Shown here one piece after another: positions 23,111 to 34,960 of a stretch of DNA of 64,000 bases; position 1 is the first letter of the stretch, and each line of letters opens with the position of its first letter. The stretch comes from Rhinopithecus roxellana (Eukaryota > Chordata > Mammalia > Primates > Cercopithecidae). Where the stretch lies: contig NC_044564.1 in assembly GCF_007565055.1 (NCBI RefSeq), forward strand, positions 72,560,563 through 72,624,562, written 5' to 3'. The position numbers were made by a program, and so were the translations under genes. The notes beneath the pieces were generated by a model, which did not search any database, was not told the DNA's origin, and worked only from the letters and a program-made list of their open reading frames with translations.

Positions 23111-24477
23111 GACTCACTCAGATCATGTCCACTTATAATGCAAAGGCTTATGGGTGAGCAGGGCCTGTTTTCAGCCTCCTAGTTCTCTGGCTCAGTCCGC
23201 GCTTGCGGCAATTACCTGAAGAAAGCGTGTATTAGATGTATGCTTTGAAATTTTCGCAGCAGCTAACGTGTGGAGACGTGCAGTTGTGTTGCACTCACCC
23301 TTCATGAGTTTTAGTTTCAGCTGTAGCGTCCTAATCTCTCAGTGTGGTTCCTGAATTTGGAGCTTTTGAAATCAATGAAATCCTGCCAATTTCATGCAGT
23401 CATTCATTCATACTTTCCAAACTTTTTTGATGGATTCCTTGATGGTCAGCCTCATACCAGATACTAAAATCGGCATTTCCTGCGTTTTCTTACAGTTTAT
23501 ATGCTAGTTTTATTGTCTAGATTTGAGTTGGAATTTTTTTTTTTTGTTATTTTCAGGTTCTAGTATCCCTTAAACTACGGTGGCTCTGAGGGTGTAATCC
23601 TGATAACTGTGTAAGTAATGGCTCTAGGTTTCAGTGGCCTATCTGTAAGAAGGGGAATGGGATTAGTATAATTTTGAGATTTTCAAAGAGAGGAGGGGTA
23701 GATGGTATGTTTCCTGAAATGTGTTAGCAGTTAGGAAGTAACTATTTTAAAAACACAGGATGTATTTTATGATTATGTTTTACTGTGTCAACGAACATTG
23801 TATCTGTCCACATTCACTTTTTGACTACCAAGCAAGTGCATGTTTACAGTTTTGATTCACATCCAATTCCTGCGTAGAAAGCACTGTGACTCATCTAAAT
23901 TTTGAAATGTAGTAATCATGAGCTTTTTAGTATTACATACAAAGGTATGATATTGAAACAATTGCATAAAAATGCAATTTTCAAAGCATTTTGACTTGCT
24001 TTTATAGATTAGTGGAAGCTAAAACCTCTGCCTTGATTATTTGCTTACTTAATCAATGTTAGGAAGTTACTGTCACGTGGCTAATATTTATCAATATTGT
24101 GTCTATTTTAACATTTGTTTCATTAACCCCAAATTTACTGGATTTTAATTGATTGTTGCCTCCAGTTAACGCCTGATAACCAGGTCAATAAATAGTTTGA
24201 AATCAAAATTTTCGTGGAGGTGTAACCAGAGTTTTTCATTTGTTGATTGATTGATGGTGCTTACCAGTAAGTGGTTTGGCCTTTCCCCCCACCCCCCCAC
24301 CCCCGTCTAAAATGATTTATGAAACAGTTAGTCTGAGGCGTAATATTCTTAGCTTCATGATACTTTTGGGATATTGTCCACAAATGATTAGTTGAATTAA
24401 ATTGTGTATACCACTATCAGGAGTTTGGAAAATTTAAGAAAATATAACTTTTTAAATTTTTGCATTTGCTACATTTT
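23111..24477 (+). other. FOCAD: start of FOCAD first intron
   Basis: Leaves the CpG island and becomes AT-rich. It holds the possible exon at 23557 and a C-rich tract at 24284-24303. No other feature was seen. Confidence 0.6.
23557..23610 (+). other. possible FOCAD 5'UTR exon
   Basis: A 54-nt segment is bounded by a strong acceptor (long T tract then ttttcag at 23551-23556) and a full-consensus donor gtaagt at 23611. It does not overlap a recognised repeat and lies 0.9 kb downstream of the first exon. It has no FOCAD coding sequence. The call rests on splice-site shape and position only. Confidence 0.4.
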
Positions 24478-24730
24478 TGTTTGTTTGTTTGTTTTTGTTT
24501 GGAGACAGGGTCTCACTCTGTCACCCAGGCTGGAGTGCAATGCTGCGATCTCGGCTCACTGCAACCTCCGCCTCCCAGGTTCAAGTGATTCTCCTGCCTC
24601 AGCCTCCTAAGTAGCTGGGATTACAGGTGCATGCCACCATGCCAAGCTAATTTTTGTATTTTTAGTAGAGACGGGGTTTCATCATGTTGGTCAGGCTGGT
24701 CTCAAAATCCTGACCTCAAGCGATGCCTTC
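24478..24730 (-). mobile_element. Alu, antisense, truncated, (GTTT)n at one end
   Basis: (GTTT)n at 24478-24500, then ggagacagggtctcactctg to gacctcaagcgatg, where the Alu stops short of its usual end. Confidence 0.93.
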
Positions 24731-24734
24731 ACGT

Positions 24735-27700
24735 CAGTGCTACATCTTTCAGTTCTAGAAATGGACCTGATCAAGATTAGAAGGTTAAATGGGAAAATTC
24801 AAGAGCTGAGGACATTAGCATTCTAGCGGAAAAAAAAAAAAAAAACCACCATGAGAAATAATAACTATATTTGGAGGAAGTCTAAGGAAATAATAGTGTC
24901 AGGATTATTAGTCTATAGCAAAACTTGATCTTAATCAGTTTTTCTTGATGTATAACAATGAACTTGGTTTAAGTACAAAAAGAAAATTAGGGTGATAATT
25001 TAAATTTTGATCAAGTTGGTAGTATGTATTTCTTTAGAAGATGAGAAATCTATAGATCTAGAGATGTATAATAAAGTATGCTATACTTACATGAGTATAA
25101 TATAAGTCTGTGATTCACAATTAGTAATAGATTGATGGAGGTTTTGTTACTATTTCCACATGATAAGAAACAAGATTTGCTAAGCTAATAGGACAAGGGA
25201 TATTTGTGAATTTCCTCCATGTAAATGATTCAAAACAACAAAATTTTAAGTGATGTGGAAGAGCCCATCTGTTTTCAAAAAATGGATTGACATATAGTTT
25301 TTAATAACCCTCTAAGTACTTCTGGCCTCATTGTTTTTTTTTTTTTTTTTTTCCTACTCAGGTCGTGTTGGAAGTAATAAAATTGCATTTATGATTTTAA
25401 AAGTTTATATTGGCTTTCATTTAATTAGTCTGAGTTACTTTAGTTTTATATATTTTGAAGATGTTTCAAAACCCTTGACTTTAAATACTGTATAGCTTTC
25501 CACTGTTCATAATGGGAAAACATTTCTTTAGGCCAAAGGAAGTTGAGAATTCAACTTGCATAGATGGTCAGTTTGTTACCATTATTTGTTTAAAGACTTA
25601 TCTTTTCACTTGCCTGGGGACCAATGAAGCATTCCACTGAAGCTCCTAAACTGGAGATTTATGCCTTCGAAGATATCTTCTAATCTCCTTTTGGTCAGAT
25701 GAGTTCTTGCTAATTTGGTTGATAAGTATGTTGAACAAATGTCATACAGTAATTGTGAGTGTTGTAACTGTAGTTTTATTATGAAGTTTTTTTGGTTGCC
25801 AGGGTGTATCTTTCCCTTCTCTCTTGACAGGCCTTTCTATTTGGCCTACCTGCTTTCATTATTTAGTCCTAAGTTCTACTTTGCTTTCCAATCATTGCGC
25901 ATGTTGGTTTATGTAACCAAACCTGATTTTAGTATATGCTATTAGGACATACACATGGAGAGGAATGGAGGATACTTTTTATTAAATGTTTTTAATTGTT
26001 GAAACATTTAAGTAAATGTGATTTTTTAAAGAGTCATAGTTATTAAAGGTATTGTATTCACTATTTTTTATTTATTCCTTTGTTCAGCAAAGACAGCAAC
26101 TACTTCGATACTAGGTCCTTAAATTTTCTTTAAGGAACTTACAGTATTGCATGGACTCCATAAATAATGCCAAAATACAATGGGATAAACATTATGATTA
26201 GTTGTTTACGTAGTATAGTGGGGGATAGAAGAAAACTGTGTGTGAGGTTTGAGGAGATTCAGAGAAGGCTTTATGGAGGAATTTTCATCTCAGTTAAAGT
26301 TTGAAAGTGAGTAGGAACTAGTTGGTGATATTAGAGGATAAGACATTCCAGGCACAAGAAAGTAGTGAGGACAAACAGATAGGTTAAAGACAGAACATAG
26401 ACCCCTAATGTGTTAAGAGAGAGAATAGAGAGATGAACTTTAAGAAGTTAACAAGGGGTAAATAATGAAAGCTCTCTTCCACACCGTGTTAGCCATTTTG
26501 AGCTTTATTCTGGAGGCTGTGGTGATCCATGAGTAATAGATTTTAAGTGGAAGAAAGTTAAGATCAGTTTCATGAGGCAATGTGAGGAATGAATTGTAGT
26601 GGAGTAAGGCAAAAATTTCCATTACATATGACAGAACTCTGAAAATTCAGTGGTGCTTGAGAGAACAGGATGAATTCCAGATATATTAAGGTGATTGAGT
26701 TAGTGGCCAGATGGATGTAGGGGATGAAGAAGTGATGGAGTCAAGGATACCTCCTAGGTTTATGACTTCCCAAGATAGGAATCACATGAGGAATATCAGA
26801 TATATGGGGAGAATAAGATCAGTAGTCTTGGACATGGGTTTGGGTCACACAATTGGTGCTGTTCAGTGGGCATTTGGCAGCTTTGGTCTGGAGATAAAGA
26901 GAGGATTTTAGGCTGGAGATAGAGATTAGGATGCTATCAACTTATAGGTAGTTAAAACAGTGTGAGAATGGATGATGCCTAAGAGAGAGTTTATAGAATA
27001 AGAAAGAATAAAACAGAAGGGAAACCCTGGGAAACACCGCCCTGTAGGAAAGATGACTCAGTGAAAAAGACAGAAGGAACAGCCTAATGACACTGGACAT
27101 CTAGAAGATAAGGAGGGAGAGAATTCAACAAGAAGAGACTGGTCAGATGCCATTGGGAATAGGAGAAAGAGCCAACTACAGTTTTTGGAAGGTTTCCCAG
27201 ATAGGCCAGGATCATTAATTTGTAATAATACTAGTTCATATGATTCTGTGACTTTTGGCAGCAAAATTCTCTAGAACCAGAGATGATAAGTAGTTGGATT
27301 GATACAGTATTTGGATTTTGTTATGTGCATATGGTTAAGAATGCAAAGGAGTTGAAAATATTGTTGAAAGAACGGTCAGAGTGATGGAATGTGAACTTTA
27401 CACTGGATAGGGATGATGATAGAGCCAGGAGGAGCTGAAAGATTGAGATAACATAATTGGTTAAAATGATTAAAAGTCTGGATGAAGTAAATATACAAGT
27501 GTTTGTAGCTAAAAGGGAGATAATGAAAAGGATAGAAATAATCTGGTCAGAGTAGAATATTGGAATTTAAGATTTTTAGGGTATGGATGGCGTGTAGGGT
27601 TTGGCTATGGATATAGATGGTAGAAATGGAGGTGTTCAGGAACAATGAGATTGGTGGTGCGTTGGACGAATTGCTCACCCAGATAGCTGTAGATGACTGT

Positions 27701-28970
27701 TGTACCCAGGGAGGAAGGGTAGAATGTGATCCAAATTTCTGAGGTTTAGATTGCATATGGGTCAGTATATATGAGAGATGAAGATACTTAGATGTTACGC
27801 CCTCAAAGGCACAGGGGGTGGGGGTGGGATGGGGCAAGTGGTCTGGAAACATTCTTCTGGGCCTTGGGCTTGGAAGGATGATTAGCCTGTACTGATGGGG
27901 GCCACCAAAGAAGGGGAGTTTAGTTTCTATTAGGCCTAGGAGGTACAGGGAGCATCTCGTGAAGAGGCTGAGGATATAAGAAAGCTTATTGACTATGGTA
28001 TCAGTGTAAAAGCTTGAGAAGGAGTGAGAGAGCGAGGAAAGATTATTTAGAGGAGAAGACAGGTTAGAAAGAGCTTAGATTTGGGTGTAAGGGTGACAGC
28101 ACTTTTCTGAAGCATATGGATAGCTTTTAGTAGTTTGGACTTTAAATTTTTTTTTTTTAAAGGTATGGAAGAGAATTTATTTAGCTTTGTGAGGCTTTAC
28201 TTCATAATATACATACCCTTGGCACAGGAGGGGCCCCATTAAAGTTTCATAAACTGCTTAAAAAGTAAATATGTTGATTTTATGAGGCTTTGAGACATTA
28301 AGTTTGAGAAAGTTAATGGTTATCAGGATTTGCATACAAGATCATAAAACAGTAAAATAAACCAAAGAACAAGGCTTCCTTACAACCTCCAAAACATAAT
28401 AAATTGCAATTTCTAGTGAAATCTTTATTCCTATGCTATTTTCATTTTGGTCTCTTAATTATTTTCTGTTTTATACTCTTTGACTTTCTTTGGAACCTTT
28501 TGTATGATCTCCTCTATCTTAATAGTATAGTCACCTATTTTAGCTTGACTATATTTTTATCATTCGGAGTAGGATATACTTACTAAGCCAGTTATACTCC
28601 AGTAAACTTGTGAATGAAAAAACATTAGAGAACAGAGAATTAAGAACAAGTAATAGAGTCATTATTTCACTGATCCTCACCCAATTTCAGGAAAATCATG
28701 TACCTAAAACAGCAATTCTGACTGATAAATTTTTCCATGTCTAAACAGAAAGAAAAGTGAAATTATAAGAATCCTATGATAGTTTACTATACATTATGTG
28801 CTTTTAATAGTTCAACACTGGTAATGTTTGATAATCAAGAGTAAATTAATAGGCTAACATTTAAAAATGTGTACTTTAATAAGTATAAAGTGTATAAATA
28901 ATTAGGTAAGCTTGTGGAGAAGCTGACCAAGATACATAAATTAGGAAATACAAGTGTCCATCTAAATTTT
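24735..28970. other. intronic DNA with unidentified old repeat
   Basis: Simple A run at 24831-24845 and T run at 25332-25352. From about 26250 to 28100 the plus strand is purine-rich (gagagaa-type) and looks like an old mammal-wide repeat. The same look recurs at 51240-52000. No exon was recognised. Confidence 0.45.
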
Positions 28971-28973
28971 CTA

Positions 28974-29436
28974 TATTTCATTTTTTTCATAGTATTTATT
29001 AAAGGTGTTTAATATACAGTTTCTCATCTGTCATTTTGGAAGTCCTTTATTGTAAAGATAATTCTATTGTCTGATGACAAACAGCAGCCACTGTGGTTAT
29101 TCAGGACCTCCATGTTGGATAAATTCAGTTTCTTCTTGAGACACAAGTTTCCTTCTGTATTTCTGAGGTAATGTTTTTATTATTTCTGCAGTATCTGGTG
29201 GACCCTGATACATCAGCAAATCTGATGATTTACTTCCCTTAGAATGTTGTGAAATTACAGAAGAGTGAGATGGTAGCCCTGCTGATCTCAAAGCTTCTGA
29301 TACATTGGGTTTAGGATTGTCTCTTCTGTCAGGAAACCTTATTAATGGAGTGTGTGGTTTCACTACCTAAACGACCCTACTGGCAGACGCCATCTTGCTG
29401 CCCATCATGACCCCGAGAAGGGGCAGTTTCCTGGAA
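28974..29436 (-). pseudogene. processed pseudogene of MRPS36/KGD4
   Basis: On the minus strand, a 104-codon frame including stop runs from the ATG at 29408-29406 to the TAA at 29099-29097. It corresponds to the full 103-residue MRPS36/KGD4, the small protein now placed as a subunit of the 2-oxoglutarate dehydrogenase complex. The match includes KPHTPLIRFPDRRDNPKPN and QGPPDTAEIIKTLPQKYRRK. Codon 14 (29369-29367) is TAG, where I recall CAG (Gln) in the parent. There is no intron, the 3'UTR follows, an AATAAA lies on the minus strand near 29000, and an A-rich tail follows. It therefore arose by L1-driven retrotransposition, antisense inside a FOCAD intron. A downstream in-frame Met is not near the N-terminus, so it is probably dead. 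Possible short target duplication of the taaatttt type. Confidence 0.93.
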
Positions 29437-30221
29437 TTTAAATTTTGATGAAGCTTTCTGTTGTTAACATTTATCCATCAAGTCATTATAGTTTCTGTTA
29501 GAGTAGGACAGTTGGCATAGTACTGTTTCTAAATTTAAAAATAACATATATGTCTCCAGTGAATATTTGTGTTATCTGTCGGAGAAAGGATGGACAGTGT
29601 GGCCTATTTGCTTTTATGTACCTTTTCCTGACCTCTGAACTCCCAAAATACTTTTGCAAATACATTTCATCATGTGTGCCAATTCTTATCTATTGGTAGG
29701 ATTAGAAGGTTATGTTGAGTATTTTTAGGTCAATTCTGGGCCCAGAGGTGTAGAAAATGCCTTAATGTAAATTAAAATTGCCATGAATGTGGGAGGTGGG
29801 CATACCTGCATTTACCTAAGATTGCCATATGTTATTTTCTCACCTACAGTCTGTTTCTGAGGACAGCTCCTCATTCATGCACTAGGTCTCATTCCTTTTA
29901 CCTTCCCAAGGATTTGGTTCCAGCATCTCTCTCTCTGAACATAGCATTTTCCCTCATTACTGGATTATTCCCTTCAGTAATGCAAGTATGCTGATATATT
30001 TCCATGTTAAAATAATAGCTTTTGACCCCATTCCTGCTTAAACCACTGCACAATTTATTTGTTACCCCTTATGGTATAACTATACTTGTGTACAGTTACT
30101 TTCCTTCTATTCTTTCTTAAATTCACTTTAATCAGGTTTTCTCCCTCACCTCTATCAAAAAATTACTCTTCTAAAAGTAACTTTTCTAAGAAGTTACTTT
30201 TCTAAAAGTGACTTTATTTTT

Positions 30222-30505
30222 CATCTAGAGACAGAGTCTTGCTTTGTTGCCCACGCTGAAGTGCAGTGGTGTGATCATAGCTAACCACATCCTTCAACTC
30301 CTGGGCTCAAGTGGTACTTCTGCCTTGCCTCCTGAGTAGCTAGAACTGCGGATATGTGCCACCATACCTGGCTAATTTTTCTACTTTTTGTAGAGGTGGG
30401 GTCTTACCATGTTCCTCAGGCTGGTTTTGAACTTCTGGCCTCAAGCAGTCCTCCAGCCTGGGCCCAGAGTGCTGGGATTACAGGTGGAGGCACCATGCCT
30501 CGCCC
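30222..30505 (-). mobile_element. Alu (J type), antisense
   Basis: From agagacagagtcttgctttg to ggcaccatgcctcgcc. Diverged, old Alu. First of four antisense Alus in a row. Confidence 0.92.
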
Positions 30506-30560
30506 TTTCTTTTGGTTTGGTTTTTTGTTGTTGTTGTTTTTTTGAGACAGCTAGTCACTC

Positions 30561-30882
30561 TCTGCTTCTTTATTTTTATTTTTGAGACAGAGTCTCACTC
30601 TGTTGCCCAGGCTGGAGTGCAGTGGCAGTGGCTGGAGTGCACTGACCTTGGCTCACTGCAACCTTCATCTCCTGGGTTCAAGTGATTCACCTGCCTTAGC
30701 CTCCTGAGTAGCTGGGATTACAGGCATGTGCCACCACACCTGGCTAATTTTTGTATTTTTAGTAGAGATGGAGTTTTACCATGTTGGCCAGACTGGTCTC
30801 GGACTCCTGACCTCAAGTGATCCACCTGCCTCGGCCTCCCAAAGTGCTGGGATTACAGGTGTGAGCCACCGTGCCAGCCCAC
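30561..30882 (-). mobile_element. Alu, antisense
   Basis: From atttttgagacagagtctca to ccaccgtgccagcc, with a small internal duplication (gcagtggcagtggctggagtgc, split here by meaning only). It is flanked by an imperfect duplication, actctctgcttctt on the left and actgtctgcttctt on the right. Confidence 0.93.
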
Positions 30883-31091
30883 TGTCTGCTTCTTAAAACA
30901 TTTTCTTCCTTTATTAGCAAAAATGCCACAATTCCTGGTTTTCCTCCTACCTCATTGTCCCTTTTTAGACTCCTTTACTGGTTTTTCCTTATCTCCCTGA
31001 TAAGAGTGCTGTTAACACTAAAGTGCTTCAGGGCTCAGTCATTAGACCGTATACTTCTGGATCATATCATTCAGCCTTTAAATATTAGCTT

Positions 31092-31391
31092 CATTATTTA
31101 TTTAATTTATTTAATTTTTTTAGACGGAGTTTCACTCTGTCCCCCGAGCTCGAGTGCAGTGGCGCGATCTCTGCAAGCTCCGCCTCCTGGGTTCACGCCA
31201 TTCTCCTGCCTCAGCCTCCTGAGTAGCTGGGACTACAGGCGCCCACCACCTTGCCTGGCTAATTTTTTGTATTTTTAGTAGAGATGGGGTTTCACTGTGT
31301 TAAGCCAGGATGGTCTCGATCTCCTGACCTCGTGATCCATGAGGCCTCCCAAAGTGCTGGGATTATGGGCGTGAGCCATTGCACCTGGCCA
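31092..31391 (-). mobile_element. Alu (Y/S type), antisense, nested against the next Alu
   Basis: From ttagacggagtttcactctg to gagccattgcacctggcc. It lies between the left copy of the 13-bp duplication and the neighbouring Alu. Confidence 0.93.
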
Positions 31392-31661
31392 ATTTATTTT
31401 TTTGAGATGGAGTCTCCCTCTGTCACCCAGACTGGAGTGCAGTGGCACGATCTCGGCTCACTGCAACCTTCGCCTCCTGGGTTCAAGCGATTCTTCTGCT
31501 TCAGCCTCTTCAGTAGCTGGGACCACAGGTGCGCACCACCACACCAGGCTAATTTTTGTGTTTTTAGTAGAGAGGTTGGCCAGGCTGGTCTTGAAAAATG
31601 ATCCACCTGCCTTGGCCTCCCAAAGTACTGGGATTACAGGTGTGAGCCACGGCGCCTGGCC
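31392..31661 (-). mobile_element. Alu (S type), antisense
   Basis: From tttttgagatggagtctccc to cacggcgcctggcc. The 13-bp duplication taaatattagctt (31079-31091 and 31662-31674) brackets this Alu plus the previous one. The previous Alu probably inserted into the tail of this one. Confidence 0.93.
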
Positions 31662-31674
31662 TAAATATTAGCTT

Positions 31675-33205
31675 TAAATACTAGTAATACCCTACTAGCT
31701 TTCAAATTTATATTTTCAGTCTGGCCTTCCCGTGAACTCCTGACTCTGTATATATCCAGTGCCTACTCAGCATTTTCTGTTTGGATGACTAATATATATT
31801 TCAAACTAAACTGAATTTCCTTTTTTACCTATAATCTTCCCTCTTTCAGTTAATAGAAACTCCGTCCTTTTCATGACATAGGCTAAAAACCTGAGTATCA
31901 TCCTTGGCTCTTCTTTCTCTCATAATCTATATATATACTGTTACTTTGGAAAGCGTGTTGGCTATGCCTTCACAATGTATTTAGAATCCAAGTACTTGTC
32001 ACTACCCACTGCTGTCACCCTAGTCTAAGCCCCCATTGTTTATGTCCCAGATCTTGCAGTAGCCTCTGTATTAGTTATCTATTGTTACCAACCCCCAAAG
32101 TTTTGTGGCTTAAACCAACAGTTACTTATTAGTTTGTGATTCTGTGGTTGGCAGCTTAGGTTGGACTTGGGGTAGGTGGGGGGCAACTCTTTTGCTGGTC
32201 TTGCCGATGCTCACTCATGTAGTGATGGGGACTGGTAGGTTTGGAGGCCTCAGCTGAGATGGCTTGTCTCTGCTCTACATGGTTCAGTAAACTATCTCAT
32301 GTTTATGTTTCTTTACGTGGTGGTCTAATGGAAGCAAGATAACAAGAGGAAACTGTGGCCTTTTGAGGCTTGGACTAAGAACTTCTACAGCTTCACTTTC
32401 CCTGCTGTTGGTGTGAGCAGGTCACCAGGTCAAGCCAGATGAAGGGGATAGAAAATTAGTCTACTTTTTTTCCGAGGGGAGCAGCAAAGTCACTTTGTAA
32501 AGCGGTTTGTATACAGAGACTGGGAGCAACCGAAGGCCATTTTTTGCAATCTGTCCTGGCCTTCTAACGGATTGCTTCTTTCTTTCCCCTTGCAATATTG
32601 TCAAAACAGCAGCCAGAGTGATTTTATAAAAACATGAGTTAGATCTCTTCTCTGCCCCAAACTCTCCCTTGACTTCCCGTTACCACTCAAAGTAAAAGGC
32701 AGTCTTGGGATTGTCCTGTGAGGCTTGCCATGATCTGACCCATTTGTTGCCTCTCCAACTCCATTTACAGCCACTCTCTCCATCTCTCGCTTAATCTGCT
32801 CAAATTAGCCTCTTTGCTGTTCTTCAGACATCGGAGGCCTGCTTTCACCATGGCATTGGCACTGCTACTCTTTCCGCTTAGAATCTTCTTTTCTGAGATG
32901 ATGAAACTGCTCTTTTAGCCCCTTTCAGTCTTCTTGAGTACTTCCTCAGGCTTTCCCTGACCATCCTTTTAAAAATGGAAACCTCTCTCTAATACTGTCT
33001 ATCCTCCGCCCTGGTTTACTTTTATCCATAATACTTATCTTCAGAAATGCTATATAATTTACTATTTTGCTTATTCTTATCTTCCCTCTGCTAGGAATGT
33101 AATCTATAAGGGTAGGGATTTTTCTCTGTATTCCCAGTGCTTAGTAGAGTGTCTGACACAAGGTAGGCATCTCATAAATATTTCTTGAATGAAGGAATGA
33201 CAGGT
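31675..33205 (+). mobile_element. L2 LINE, sense, split by an antisense MaLR LTR
   Basis: The L2 3' region is read from phrases such as ctgagtatcatccttggctc, aaaacagcagccagagtgat and ccatgatctgacccatttg. The end is tgctaggaatgtaatctata...cataaatatttcttgaatga. The LTR at about 32068-32570 interrupts it. Confidence 0.75.
32068..32570 (-). mobile_element. old MLT1-type MaLR LTR, antisense
   Basis: It opens gtattagttatctattgtta, the reverse complement of an MLT1 3' end. The remainder is diverged, and the right boundary is approximate. Confidence 0.55.
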
Positions 33206-33312
33206 ATTGCAAGCTTTTTCAGGCTTAGGTATCTCTTCCATGCTTTATGGAAAAGCTCTGGGCCATTATCTGAGGAAATTCCTGGTCTCCTTTGCAAGTA
33301 CTTTTGCAATCA

Positions 33313-33331
33313 CTATCTGTCTGTCTATCTA

Positions 33332-33408
<77 letters not shown>
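33313..33408 (+). repeat. (TCTA/TCTG)n tetranucleotide microsatellite
   Basis: Mixed TCTG and TCTA units go over to about 15 pure CTAT units, directly next to the T-rich end of an antisense Alu. Frames here read SIYLSIYL and are artefacts. Confidence 0.96.
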
Positions 33409-33692
33409 GTACATGGAGTCTTGCTCTGTTGCCCAAGCTGAAGTGCAGTGGTGCTATTTTGGCTCAGTGCAACCTCTGCCTCCTGGGTTCAAGCAATTCT
33501 TGTGCCTCAGCCTCCCAAGTAGATGGGATTAAAGGTGCTTGCTACCATACCTGGTTAATTTTTGTATTTTTAGTAGAGATGACACTTCACCATGTTGGCC
33601 AGGCCAGTCTCGAACTCCTGACTTCAAGTGATCTTCCCGCCTTGGCCTCCCAAAGTGCTGGGATTACAGGTGTGAGCCACTGCGCCCAACTG
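33409..33692 (-). mobile_element. Alu, antisense
   Basis: From catggagtcttgctctgttg to gtgagccactgcgcccaac. The poly-T end has been replaced by the TCTA microsatellite. Confidence 0.94.
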
Positions 33693-34194
33693 CAATCCAT
33701 TTTTTAAAAGAGGTCTTCTAGACCAAGTATTCTTCCACATCCAGACTCTAATTTATTCTTTGCAAGATTATCATATTCTCTTAACTATATGTAACACCTT
33801 TCTTGATACCTAATAGCAACCTCTTCACTTTGGGTTGTAAATCCTAACATTTTTTGTTCAAAGCAAAGCTGAAGCAGATGAAAGGAATAGTCTAGGGCAG
33901 AAAATTTTCAAACCTTTTTTAAGGTCTTAGACTGTCTCTCCACCTCCACGTATCTTACTGAGAGCTTCAGATAAATGTTTTGTTATTCAAAATAAAGGTT
34001 TTCTTATTCAAAATAAAGCTATTTTACATTTGAATTTATAGCATACTCTTATTATAAAGTCAGTCTGAACCATGAAGCTATTATAAGGAGTATAACATTG
34101 AAATGAATGATTATGAATAAAAATGATAATCTCTATATGCCTCAGCCTCCAGTTTATTTTTGTATTGTGATTTTGTATTTTGGTTTTGTTGCAG

Positions 34195-34239
34195 ATCATC
34201 AAGGAAATTTTCATCCACACAGATTAATGGTTGAAAATG
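34195..34239 (+). other. possible FOCAD 5'UTR exon
   Basis: A 45-nt segment lies between the acceptor ttttgttgcag (ending at 34194) and the donor ATG|gtaata at 34240. It contains an ATG in ATGGTTGAAAATG, which would add an upstream start if spliced in. No repeat is recognised over it. Splice-site evidence only. Confidence 0.33.
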
Positions 34240-34319
34240 GTAATAATTTTTTTAACAGTTCACATTGCAATCTTACAATCTCTAGTTACTTTTTTTTTCT
34301 ATTTTCTTCTATTTTTAAA

Positions 34320-34960
34320 AATGTGTTACTGTGGACAATTTAAAACATACACACATTAATAGGGAATATAGTGAATGAACTTAATTTCAACAACATCAAC
34401 ATTTTGTCAGTCTTGTTTTTCTAACATTTTTTCCTCCCTAGCTTTTTCTTAAAGTAATTGTCTTTAATTAATAAGGACTTCTTAAAGTGCAATTACTAGG
34501 CCATTCATTATCAACCCTAACAAAATTAATACCAATTCCTAAATATTATCCAATACAGTCCATATTTCAGAATTTCTCAGTTGTGCCAAGGTTGTCAGTA
34601 GAATTGGTTTTTTGAAATCAGAATCATGTAAGTTTCCCAAATATAATATAATTTGGTTATTATGTGTGTTTAGTCACTTATTCTGTACACACCCTCCACT
34701 CCTTTTCTCCCTTGTCATTGATTTGTTGGAGAAACCGAGTCCTTTGTCCTGTAAAGTGTCCCAAATTCTGGACTTGACCTATTGCTCTGCAAGTGGTATT
34801 GTCCTGGAAGAGGTACCTTGTTCTTGTATCTCATATATTTCTTGTAAATTGGAAATTAAATGTAAAGAGCTGTGTATATTAGTGGCAAATGTTTTTAGGT
34901 AAGAGTATTCTTACAGAAGCCTGTGTATGTCCTATTCCATCACCTCGTGAGGATACAATG
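34320..34960 (-). repeat. old L1-like sequence, family unresolved
   Basis: Phrases such as atttcaacaacatcaacatt, tttgtcagtcttg and aatttctcagttgtgccaag resemble an old LINE 3' region. Orientation and boundaries are uncertain. Confidence 0.35.
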
